Position numbers and translations under genes: made by a program. A stretch of DNA of 64,000 nt. Source: Bacteroidota bacterium (lineage in GTDB: Bacteria; Bacteroidota; Bacteroidia; Chitinophagales; Chitinophagaceae). Shown here in pieces: positions 44,506-53,000 of this stretch (within the stretch, counting starts at the first letter, position 1; every line of letters starts with the position of its first letter). The notes beneath the pieces were generated by a model. The model ran no database searches, had not been told where the DNA came from, and was given only the letters and a program-made list of their open reading frames with translations. The stretch is from contig VBAT01000006.1 of the NCBI GenBank assembly GCA_005884665.1, forward strand, positions 80,106-144,105. The letters run 5' to 3'.

Positions 44506-45639
44506 TCACATCTCACGTTTCACATCAGCCAGTCGAGTAATCATATTAGCGAGATTCTTCCAGCTGTACTTTAATTTTTCGGTGCGAAGATGAGGAATAA
44601 AATAATTTTCGCCTAATTGATAGAATTTCAGGATTCCTTCGGCTATGGCTGTTGGTTCGGGTAAAACAACAAGGCCTGCTTTCCCATCAGGAACCAGGGC
44701 AGGCAAACCACCCACATTTGTTACGATCATCGGTTTTTCGAAATGATAGGCGAGGGGAGTAACCCCACTTTGCGTGGCTGCACGATAAGGCTGAATTACT
44801 GCATCGGCGGCGCAGAGATAATATTTTACTTCCCCATCGGGAATAAAATCCGTTCTCAAAAGTAGTTGGTCATCGATACCCAGTTTTTTTATTTGTTCCA
44901 GGTAAGATTTCTCGTCTTCATAAAACTCACCGGCCACCAGCAATTTTATTCCTGAATCTTTTAAATGACTCATTGCTTCAAACAAGAGGTCGAGTCCTTT
45001 GTATTTCCGGATGAAGCCAAAGAACAGGACCAGTTTGTCATTTTCCGGCAATCTAAGCTGTTTGCGGGCTTCCGCTTTCGGCATAATATCACCAAAGGCA
45101 TCATATAAAGGATGATGAACCAGTTCTACAGGTTTTGTTTTTTCGAATTGCCGCAGATCGTTCATTACTTTTTCACTCATTGTAACAAATGCATCACAGC
45201 TTTTCAGGAAATATTTGGTGAAAGGCTTATCGCCAAACCTTTTTTCATGAGGTATTACGTTGTCAGCGATGCATACGATCCTTGTATGTTTATTCTTTCG
45301 AACTCTTCTCAATATTGTTCCCAGTGCAGGTCCCATGAATGGCAACCAATAGCGAACGACAATGATATCGGCTTTTTCTTTTTTCAGCCTGTTCCCAATC
45401 GTGATCCAATTGAATGGGTTAACAGAGTTGATTACCGAATGAATGATTATTCCTTCGGGCGCTCGTTCGTCTGTGTATTGTGTTTTACCGGGAAATAAAA
45501 AGGAAGGGTACTGCAGTGAAAAAGAATAAATGCAACAATCGTTACCTGTATTGATAAATTCTTTTGCGAGGCGATGGTCGAACGTAGCCAGTCCTCCCCG
45601 TAACGGGTGTGCAGGGCCTATGATCACCACTCGTGCCAT
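44506..45639 (-). CDS. GT4-type glycosyltransferase
   Basis: GT-B fold enzyme of 377 residues using a nucleotide sugar at the cytoplasmic membrane. It starts with VVIIGPAHPLRGGLATFDHR, a donor-side Gly-rich loop, and the C-terminal domain has LVLFFGFIRKYKGLDLLFEA and QSGVTPLAYHFEKPMIVTNV, the E(x)7E-like region of family 4. Its ATG overlaps the stop of the GT2 gene (TAATG), showing tight coupling. Acceptor unknown, presumably a surface glycan. Confidence 0.92.
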   Translation of the reverse strand: MARVVIIGPAHPLRGGLATFDHRLAKEFINTGNDCCIYSFSLQYPSFLFPGKTQYTDERAPEGIIIHSVINSVNPFNWITIGNRLKKEKADIIVVRYWLPFMGPALGTILRRVRKNKHTRIVCIADNVIPHEKRFGDKPFTKYFLKSCDAFVTMSEKVMNDLRQFEKTKPVELVHHPLYDAFGDIMPKAEARKQLRLPENDKLVLFFGFIRKYKGLDLLFEAMSHLKDSGIKLLVAGEFYEDEKSYLEQIKKLGIDDQLLLRTDFIPDGEVKYYLCAADAVIQPYRAATQSGVTPLAYHFEKPMIVTNVGGLPALVPDGKAGLVVLPEPTAIAEGILKFYQLGENYFIPHLRTEKLKYSWKNLANMITRLADVKREM

Positions 45640-46583
45640 TATAATCCTGTTTTCTCCTCGATGAGATAAGCGTTACGGCCGGGTGCATTTCGTGACACGA
45701 GTTCACCGATAAAACCTGCGAGGAATAATTGCATACCAACTATCAGTGTTGTTAGCGCCAGGTAAAAATCCGGGCGATTTGTAAGAGCAAAGTTGACGGG
45801 GTTTAATAATTTGGAAATGATAAGATACAGGGTCAATCCAAAACCTATAAGAAAGAAAATGCTTCCCCAAAGCCCGAAGAAATGCATGGGTCGCTTGGCA
45901 AACTTGCCGACGAATCGAATGGATAATATATCAAGGAAACCATTTACAAACCGCTGCCAGCCAAATTTCGACGTGCCATATTTCCTTGCCCTGTGCTCTA
46001 CTACTTTCTCTGTTATTTTAGAAAAGCCAGCCCATTTAGCCAAAACGGGTATATACCGGTGCATCTCGCCGTAAACTTCGATGCTCTTTATTACTTTGTT
46101 TTTGTACGCTTTTAACCCGCAGTTGAAATCATGAAGCTTGATTCCCGACATGCGACGGGTTGTAGCATTATAAAACTTTGAAGGAAGATTTTTAGTAAGT
46201 GTGTTATCGTACCGTTTCTTTTTCCAGCCGCTGACCAGGTCATAGCCGTCCTCCACGATAATTCTTCTTAATTCAGGTATCTCATCCGGACTGTCCTGCA
46301 GATCGGCGTCCATAGTAAATACCACCTGTCCCTGGGCCGCGCGAAAACCTTCAAATAGTGCTGCTGATTTGCCATAATTGCGTTGGAACTTTATCCCTTT
46401 AATATTTGGGTTGTTCTTACGGAGACCCTGGATGACGCTCCATGAGCTGTCGGTACTACCATCATCGATAAATATCACTTCATAGGAAAAGCGGTTCTCA
46501 TTCATCACTTTTTCAATCCAGGCAGTCAGTTCAGGCAGCGATTCCGCCTCATCCAATAAAGGTATTACGATGGATATATCCAT
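45639..46583 (-). CDS. GT2 glycosyltransferase with C-terminal membrane helices
   Basis: DPM1/ArnC-like enzyme, 314 residues. GT-A motifs: SIVIPLLDEAESLPEL, VIFIDDGSTDSSW and the DxD-type FTMDADLQDSPDEIPE. Residues about 230-290 form two transmembrane helices. Such enzymes usually transfer a sugar from a nucleotide donor to polyprenyl phosphate. Coupled to the GT4 gene by a TAATG overlap and preceded by the DUF4199 gene 3 bases upstream. Confidence 0.93.
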   Translation of the reverse strand: MDISIVIPLLDEAESLPELTAWIEKVMNENRFSYEVIFIDDGSTDSSWSVIQGLRKNNPNIKGIKFQRNYGKSAALFEGFRAAQGQVVFTMDADLQDSPDEIPELRRIIVEDGYDLVSGWKKKRYDNTLTKNLPSKFYNATTRRMSGIKLHDFNCGLKAYKNKVIKSIEVYGEMHRYIPVLAKWAGFSKITEKVVEHRARKYGTSKFGWQRFVNGFLDILSIRFVGKFAKRPMHFFGLWGSIFFLIGFGLTLYLIISKLLNPVNFALTNRPDFYLALTTLIVGMQLFLAGFIGELVSRNAPGRNAYLIEEKTGL

Positions 46584-46586
46584 TTT

Positions 46587-47078
46587 TTAGTTTCTTCTTA
46601 TTAAAAGTATCCCTGACCCAGCCGCAGTGATGATACTGCCCAAAATCAAATATCCGAAAATAGCAGACCAAATAATCCCTGTTGTATAGTGTTTTTTTAG
46701 ACCGGTAACCATCTCAGCTTTCTCGGCCGGTGTTTTATTCGTTACTTCCTTGTCAAGATATTCCTTGTAGATCTTAGCATCATTCTCTGCAAACTCAGGA
46801 TGAGTAGCAGTGAATATTCCCGTGAAGGTTACCAGGAGTGCCGCAACGACAATAAAACAACGAAAGCCCTGGCCAAACAATTCCCCAAATTTTGCCTCAG
46901 GATTAATAAAGCGTCTATAGTTTACTAATGTCCAGATTATTCCACTTGCAAATATTAGGTAAGCTACCAGGTTGAGTTTTGAACCGGCTCCCTGTTTTGT
47001 ATAATAAATCAGGAATTCAAGTACGATCATTGCTACAGCGGTGATGAGTCCTTTTGCTAATGGTGTAAGCCTGTTCAT
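46587..47078 (-). CDS. DUF4199 membrane protein
   Basis: 163 residues with four hydrophobic helices (about 8-27, 32-52, 72-92 and 135-158), a Lys/Glu-rich loop before the last, and the layout of DUF4199 proteins. These often lie beside a GT2 gene and a dihydroorotase-like gene in Bacteroidota, as here. No function is known. Confidence 0.85.
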   Translation of the reverse strand: MNRLTPLAKGLITAVAMIVLEFLIYYTKQGAGSKLNLVAYLIFASGIIWTLVNYRRFINPEAKFGELFGQGFRCFIVVAALLVTFTGIFTATHPEFAENDAKIYKEYLDKEVTNKTPAEKAEMVTGLKKHYTTGIIWSAIFGYLILGSIITAAGSGILLIRRN

Positions 47079-47086
47079 TAAAATAA

Positions 47087-48349
47087 TTAGTTAGTGAGAA
47101 CCTGCATTTTGTTTACGATACCAACGATCTTCCCCGTTAATTCTTTACCTATAAAGGGACTGTTTTTTGATTTGGACCGGATATCTTTTTCAGTCACTTT
47201 CCATTTTTCACTGGGATTGAAAAGCGTCAGCATGGCTTTACCGCCTTCCTGTATTTTTATTGGTTCGAAGCCGAATAATTTCCGGGGGTTGATTGATAAT
47301 AACATAACCCATTTATCCTGCGACAGTCCCGGCATGGCAGTGTTTAGTACCGCATAAGCCGTTTCGAGACTGATCATTCCATTCCGGGCATATTCAAACT
47401 CCAGGATCTTACTATCATACTCATGTGGCAGATGATGAGAGGCGATACAATCGACTGTTCCATCACTGACGGCGATACGTAGCGCTTCCCTGTCTTCACG
47501 GGTCCTCAGTGGCGGGTTAACTTTAAGATTGGTATCATATTCCTTCAAATCCTCGTCGCAAAAGAAAAGATGATACGGAGTAACCGAGCAACTGATACCA
47601 GTGTTTGTTTCCTTACCGCGTTTTATATACTCCAGCGATTTTTTGGAAGATATTCCCGTAAAATGAAGTTTTGATTCCGCATACCTGGCCAGTTTGATAT
47701 CTCTTGCTACGACAAGTTCTTCCGCCATGGCCGGCTTCCCTGGCAGGCCCAATTGCGTCGAGATGATTCCTTCATTCATCAGCCCATGCGGGTTGATGCT
47801 TTTATCATCAGGGACCTGGATAATCGTTCCGTTAAAAGCTTTTACATATTGCAGAGCCTTTACGAGCAACCCCGATGATTGCACGCTGTTGATCCCATCG
47901 CTAAAGGCTACGGCACCGCTTGCCTGCATGTCATACATTTCGGCCAGTTCTTTTCCCTCAGTGTTTTTTGTGACAGAGCCGATAGGATGCACATTTACGG
48001 GTAATGATCCGGATTTCCGGACAATGTATTCTACGCCTGATTTATTATGAATAGTGGGACTTGTATTGGGTATGATCATCACATCGGTATAACCGCCAGC
48101 AGCTGCGGCTGCAGCACCGGTTTCCAGGGTTTCCTTGAACTCATGGCCCGGGTCGCCGAAATTGGCGAAGAGGTCCACGAAACCGGGGGAGACATGAAGC
48201 CCTTTGATCTCAATGGTCTTATCAGCTTTATCAGCCAGGCCGCCGCCAAGTTTTCGGATAATACCGTTTTCAATAAAAATATCTGTGATTTGCCCGTTGA
48301 TAGGTGAGGAAGGATCAACAACCTTAGCTTGCTTAATGAGGAGCTTCAT
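47087..48349 (-). CDS. dihydroorotase homologue without metal ligands (pseudo-DHOase)
   Basis: Amidohydrolase-fold protein of 420 residues that aligns with class I dihydroorotases: [20 protein letters not shown] matches PGLIDMHVHLREPG, but the two metal His are Phe61 and Asn63 and the substrate Arg is Gly65. The catalytic Asp motif (ATDHAPH) reads [12 protein letters not shown]. It is therefore very unlikely to be a working dihydroorotase. Non-catalytic homologues (PyrC'-type) can act as structural partners of aspartate transcarbamoylase. First gene of the minus-strand glycan block; a -7 box lies directly before its ATG. Confidence 0.88.
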   Translation of the reverse strand: MKLLIKQAKVVDPSSPINGQITDIFIENGIIRKLGGGLADKADKTIEIKGLHVSPGFVDLFANFGDPGHEFKETLETGAAAAAAGGYTDVMIIPNTSPTIHNKSGVEYIVRKSGSLPVNVHPIGSVTKNTEGKELAEMYDMQASGAVAFSDGINSVQSSGLLVKALQYVKAFNGTIIQVPDDKSINPHGLMNEGIISTQLGLPGKPAMAEELVVARDIKLARYAESKLHFTGISSKKSLEYIKRGKETNTGISCSVTPYHLFFCDEDLKEYDTNLKVNPPLRTREDREALRIAVSDGTVDCIASHHLPHEYDSKILEFEYARNGMISLETAYAVLNTAMPGLSQDKWVMLLSINPRKLFGFEPIKIQEGGKAMLTLFNPSEKWKVTEKDIRSKSKNSPFIGKELTGKIVGIVNKMQVLTN

Positions 48350-48356
48350 TAAGGCG

Positions 48357-48364
48357 CGAAGATA
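48357..48364 (-). promoter_or_regulatory. -7 box TATCTTCG for the pseudo-DHOase/glycan block
   Basis: The minus strand reads TTATCTTCGCGCC and the box ends 7 bases before the ATG, so the mRNA would be nearly leaderless. Confidence 0.5.
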
Positions 48365-48457
48365 AAGGAATGTTTTTGATTTTATAGTTGCCTGATTCTG
48401 CTGTACATTTGCCGTCCAAATTACCGGTTAGACCTGAGCTATTTGGGTCTATGGGTT

Positions 48458-48523
48458 CGGGTGGTGGCGTCCCGCCAAATGGCGGGAGTAGCGCATCCCG
48501 CCTTGGCGGCGGGAGGGTCGCAA
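48458..48523 (+). pseudogene. tRNA-Pro relic with two arms replaced by palindromes
   Basis: The first 12 bases CGGGTGGTGGCG equal the 5' end of the tRNA-Pro at 48632. Then TCCCGCCAAATGGCGGGA stands where the D-loop should be, GTAGCGCA returns to tRNA sequence, TCCCGCCTTGGCGGCGGGA stands where the anticodon arm should be, and GGGTCGCAA matches the variable/T-arm start. The 3' third is missing. The upstream leader AATTACCGGTTAGAC is also shared with the intact tRNA at 48632. Confidence 0.75.
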
Positions 48524-48631
48524 ATCAGGGGCGAATGAAAAAATTGTCAGGATAATAGTATATCCTGCGTAACATAGGTTCACAATTACCGGTTAGACTT
48601 AGTTGCGAAAGCAAGTTGAGTCTATAGGGTT

Positions 48632-48705
48632 CGGGTGGTGGCGCAGCCCGGTAGCGCACTTGCATGGGGTGCAAGGGGTCGCAAGTTCGAATCTTGTCCA
48701 CCCGA
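48632..48705 (+). tRNA. tRNA-Pro(GGG)
   Basis: Acceptor CGGGTGG pairs with CCACCCG, discriminator A. D-arm GCGC...GCGC, anticodon stem CTTGC/GCAAG around ATGGGGT gives anticodon GGG, and the T-arm is GCAAG-TTCGAAT-CTTGT. CCA is not encoded. A leader hairpin (TAGACTTAGTTGC-GAAA-...) precedes it and a second hairpin follows. Confidence 0.93.
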
Positions 48706-48762
48706 CTTTTTTTAAACCTATGAGTTTTGCGAAATTCCCGGGAAACCTCATAGGATTTCTTT

Positions 48763-48836
48763 CGGGCAGTAGCGCAGCCCGGTAGCGCACTACGTTCGGG
48801 ACGTAGGGGTCGCAAGTTCGAATCTTGTCTGCCCGA
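48763..48836 (+). tRNA. tRNA-Pro(CGG)
   Basis: Acceptor CGGGCAG pairs with CTGCCCG, discriminator A. D-arm identical to the GGG copy. Anticodon stem CTACG/CGTAG around TTCGGGA gives CGG. Followed by a terminator at 48844-48871, so the two tRNAs form one transcript. Confidence 0.93.
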
Positions 48837-48843
48837 CAAAACG

Positions 48844-48871
48844 AAGCTCTGTGACAACAGGGCTTTTTTTT
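48844..48871 (+). terminator. terminator of the tRNA-Pro pair
   Basis: AAGCTCTGT pairs with ACAGGGCTT across GACA and is followed by eight T. Located 8 bases after the second tRNA. Confidence 0.85.
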
Positions 48872-48895
48872 GTGAAATAGATTCAGAGAGCTTAT

Positions 48896-48969
48896 AGGGC
48901 AGTAGCCCCGCTCAGCGGGGCACTACGTTCGGGACGTAGGGGTCGCTGGTTCGAATCCAGTCTGCCCGA
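48896..48969 (+). tRNA. tRNA-Pro(CGG)-like copy with palindromic D-arm, possibly a pseudo-tRNA
   Basis: Same length (74) and same anticodon arm (CTACG-TTCGGGA-CGTAG) as the copy at 48763. The T-arm has changed in a paired way (GCTGG/CCAGT instead of GCAAG/CTTGT), so it can still fold. In the D-arm, 15 bases are exchanged for the palindrome CCCCGCTCAGCGGGG (48906-48920); the G18-G19 pair of the D-loop is lost. The first acceptor base is A opposite G. It lies beyond the terminator of the normal pair. Function doubtful. Confidence 0.6.
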
Positions 48970-49221
48970 CAGGTAAAATGATAGAACTCGCTCTGGTAGC
49001 TGGTTTTGTCGTTTCAATAGGAAGCAAGGTGGAAGAAAGGGTAGTATAGTGATACCTTGCTTGACAATTTTTTCCCCTATGTTAACGCATCCATAACTTT
49101 TCCTGCCACTGCAGCCTCCCGCAAATTTTGGTATTAATTTTACAACCATTCACACTCTTCACCAGACCAACATCCAACCTGCTCAGGGATTTTTTTTTAA
49201 TCATTTAACCTTTATTTTATT

Positions 49222-49968
49222 ATGAAGAAAAAGAATGTTCTTTTTACGACGATTGCTGTATTGTCGCTTGGATCAATGATCTTATTTTCTGCCTGCAATA
49301 AAAAATCGGGTGTTGATAACACACAACCCGATGCTGCAGGATTGATGGGTTTTAACCTGGTACAGGGTAAATCGGTTCAGATAACGATTGGTGGCAATGT
49401 ACTGCCCGGATCGCCCTTGGCCTTTAATAACTATACCGGCACCTATCTGCCTATTTTCCCAGGCACCAGGACGATTGAATCATTTGATTATGCAACCGGC
49501 AGTTCATTAGCTACCGCCAACGATAGCTTTGCGGTCAATAAATACTATTCTGTTTTTGTTGTCGGCACGACTGGTTCTTACAGGAATGTTATCGTTAATG
49601 ACAATTTTGATAGCCTGACCTCTGCCAGCAAGGCTTATATCCGTTACATTAATGCTATCAACGGTCCATCAAATGTTGCAGTAACCGTTTCAGGAACAGG
49701 TATCAACAACAGCAGCGCAGCTTTTGGAAGCGTTTCAGGTTTTGAAGCGATAACACCGGGTAGCACTAGCATCACAGTAAGCGATGGGGCATCCGTGAAT
49801 GTTAACAGAACGATTACTACAGAAGCCAATACGGTTTACACCGTTTTGTTGTCATCCGGTGCAACTAGCGCGGATTCGGCACAAATAAAATATATTGTCA
49901 ACGGAACGCTGGACAATACAAGTGGTCAGCGGGTTTCTTCTGCCGCACGTACAGCTACCATCAAATAG
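49222..49968 (+). CDS. DUF4397 lipoprotein
   Basis: Lipoprotein: basic start and signal ending LFSAC (Cys 25). Then two beta-rich DUF4397-type halves (about 40-130 and 135-235) with GSPLAFNNYTGTYLPIFPGT and YIRYINAINGPSNVAVTVSG. Such proteins are cell-envelope, ligand unknown. It stands alone and ends at the strong bidirectional hairpin 49983-50029. Confidence 0.9.
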   Translation: MKKKNVLFTTIAVLSLGSMILFSACNKKSGVDNTQPDAAGLMGFNLVQGKSVQITIGGNVLPGSPLAFNNYTGTYLPIFPGTRTIESFDYATGSSLATANDSFAVNKYYSVFVVGTTGSYRNVIVNDNFDSLTSASKAYIRYINAINGPSNVAVTVSGTGINNSSAAFGSVSGFEAITPGSTSITVSDGASVNVNRTITTEANTVYTVLLSSGATSADSAQIKYIVNGTLDNTSGQRVSSAARTATIK

Positions 49969-49982
49969 CTAGACTAAGGATT

Positions 49983-50029
49983 ACATACAAAGTCGCCGGC
50001 CTTTTTTAGGGCCGGCTTTTTTTGTATGT
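49983..50029. terminator. bidirectional terminator between DUF4397 and PQQ-dehydrogenase genes
   Basis: GCCGGCC and GGCCGGC pair around TTTTTTAG and are followed by seven T. The outer arms ACATACAAA and TTTGTATGT extend the stem. The two genes are convergent here. Confidence 0.9.
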
Positions 50030-50038
50030 CAAATAGAT

Positions 50039-53000
50039 TTACCGCTGTATAATTATTTTTTCTGTCCTGACGAGTTTACCTTTTGCGTCGGTGATTCGTA
50101 AAATGTATAATCCATTTGAAAGTTCACCGACTTCGACCCTTGTTGCAACGTTTAGGGCCGTTTGTCTTTTGACCGGTTTACCATTCATATCCAACAATTC
50201 GATATGACGGCTCTGCTCAGCCGAATAATCATAAACGATGAAATAACTATTCGCTGGATTGGGGTAAACGTCAAGACTTTTATCCTTCACATCTTCCACT
50301 ACCTTGGTTTCCGCGATCAATTGGGTGATCATCCTTCCTCCCTGCGGTTGATAAGTAAATTCCAGGATGCTTCCAGGATTAGCCGGAGTAGTTGTTACAC
50401 CACCCGTTGGGCCCGATGTGGATCCGCTGGAATCACAGGCTACATATATTTTTAAACCATCCGGCGATACTACCACGTCCCTGAATCTTCCTTTACCCTG
50501 GAAATAATGAATAGTATCTGAAATAATGCTCATACCATCGTTGCTTAATTTAAACCTTGTGATGGCGCCTCTTTTCAACTGCGCAACCAGCAGCGAATTC
50601 TGCCAACCTGGAATTGCATTGCTTCCATAGAAGTCCGTGCCCGAAGGAGCTGTAGATGGCCATGTAGTATTGCTGGTTGTTGAATCCGGCGGATTTGATA
50701 CCGGGAATAAAGAACGAATTGGTTCCCTTACATTCAATGTGATGCAATTGTTTTGTTCGTTACCAACCCATCCACTACCTACATAGCGGCCATTGTAATT
50801 GCCATCACAGAAGCCAACGACCAGGGGCCAGCCATAATTTCTGCCCGCTTCAATGATATTCATTTCATCGTCGCTGTAGGGCCCATGTTCGCTGCTATAT
50901 AAAATGTTCACTCCATTTACATTACCCCAAACCAATCCTTGTGGGTTTCGGTGACCAAAACTATAAACAGCATTTCCAAATGGATTGTCGGTGGGTATCC
51001 ATGAACTGTTGACAAGCTCCGTATTAAGTCTTAAAATTTTTCCTTCATAAACAGATGTGTTTTGAGCATTATTCACACGCCCAAGATTTTCAAACTGCCC
51101 GGCTCCCATATCGCCTACTGAATAATACAACTTCAGATCAGGTCCAATAGCCAGACGTGCGGAGTTGTGATCATTACTTCCCGGTATATTCTCAAGAATT
51201 GTAACAGCCTGGCCCAGTGTTTTGGCGACAGAATCATAAGTATACCTCGCAATCCTTGTTTTACGTACCGTGCTGCTGATTGATTGATACGTATAACTAA
51301 TATATACATAGGGTTTACCCTGCCTGAACTGGGGATGCAATGCAAGACCTAACAGCCCATCCTGGCCACCAACATTTACAAAGTTTGAACCCAAAGAAAG
51401 AACGGTCGTTTTTACACCGGTAGCGGGATTGACAAAACTGACTTTTCCTGCAAATCTTTCTGTATACCAAATATTATTATCCGGCCCATACACAAGATCA
51501 TGCGGCATACGCTGATTAGCGATCACGGTACGCATAGTAAAAGTTTCTCCACCCGGCGCAACATCCAGGGTCGTAACATTTATACTTACGCTTGCAACAC
51601 TTGAATTACCCGCAGCATCTTTTGCTATCACATAAAATGAATAGGCAGTAGAAGCAGCAAGACCTGTAACATTATAGGAAGTTGCGCTTACAAGCGATGC
51701 ATTGATCTTTATTCCATTACGATAAATATCATAGCCTGTTACACCAACATTGTCTGTCGAAGCAGCCCAGGTAAGGGTAAGCGTGGTTTGCCCGATATTA
51801 GTTGCTGAAAGATTGGCCGGTGCAGTGGGCGCCTGTACATCGGGTATTTGCGCTACCAATTGAGATCCGGGTATGACTTCACTTGGAGCCGTAGTTGCCT
51901 GGCCAGGTTTAGCCCAACCAACGGCCATATTATCTCCCTGAGTACCATCCTTCATTAATGCTTCCACATAATAGAGCTGCCCGGCGGCAAGAGTTATCGC
52001 TACCGATTTTTGCGTGGTAAATTTGTTCCACTCCCTCGAGTTAGTCCATGAAGTTTGATAAGCGATCTTTACTTTATTGGCAGAACTGCTTGTAGTACTT
52101 AACCAAAGTTCACTGTTATCATCGCTGGCAATCCAGAAAGTATAGCTGCCGGTAGTGGGGGGGCAGATATATCCGTATACTTTCATTCCATAGTTATCGG
52201 CACTATTGGAAGGTATCTCAAAACTTGTCAATGTTCCCGATGAACTTGGATTATTAGGATAGTTTGCATTCGATGTTAGATTGCTGACCGCTGAACCCGT
52301 TATATTGAGCCATTTCTGGAAATTAATTGCGCCGGTTCCGGTACAACCTTGTTGAGCAGGTGTTGTTACGTTCACGGTATTACTGTTAGTGGAAATATTC
52401 CCGGCGGCATCTCTTGCCTGGACAAAAAAGCTGTAAGCAGTAGAAGCGGTAAGTCCTGTGGCATTATACGAAGTAGTCGTAACTACTGAACCATTGATCT
52501 TAACTGAATTTCTATACACATCATACCCGGCCACTCCTATATTATCCGTTGAAGCTGTCCAGTTCAATGTGAGAGTCGTCGAAGTTAGATTAGACGATGT
52601 AAGACCGCCAGGTGCTGTTGGCGCCTGGATATCGATGGTTGTTACATTGATCGTATTGCTGTTCCCGGATATATTGCCTGCTCCATCAAAAGCTTTTACA
52701 AAAAAGCTATAGGATGTACCCTGCGTCAGGCCTGTTACATTAAAACTGGTAGCTGTAACCGGGCTGGTATTGATCTTTATTGAGTTTTGATAAACATCAT
52801 AACCCGCTATGCTGATATTGTCAGTTGAGGCGTTCCAATTTAGCGTCAGAGTTGTTGCCGTGATATTTGTCGCGGCTAAACCAGTCGGAGCAGTGGGTGG
52901 CTGGGTGTCGGGTGTAGTAATACTGACTGTATTGCTGACTGCAGATGTATTTCCAGCCGCATCCTTCGCTACTACATAAAAATCATAATCCGTTACTGCG

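Noticed and set aside
47087..48349. Functional pyrC
   Set aside because: Metal ligands and the catalytic Asp are missing, so the gene is not named pyrC.
48525..48857. Minus-strand reading frames across the tRNA-Pro genes (products like [14 protein letters not shown])
   Set aside because: They are the antisense of tRNA genes, a well-known false annotation, and have no independent coding evidence.
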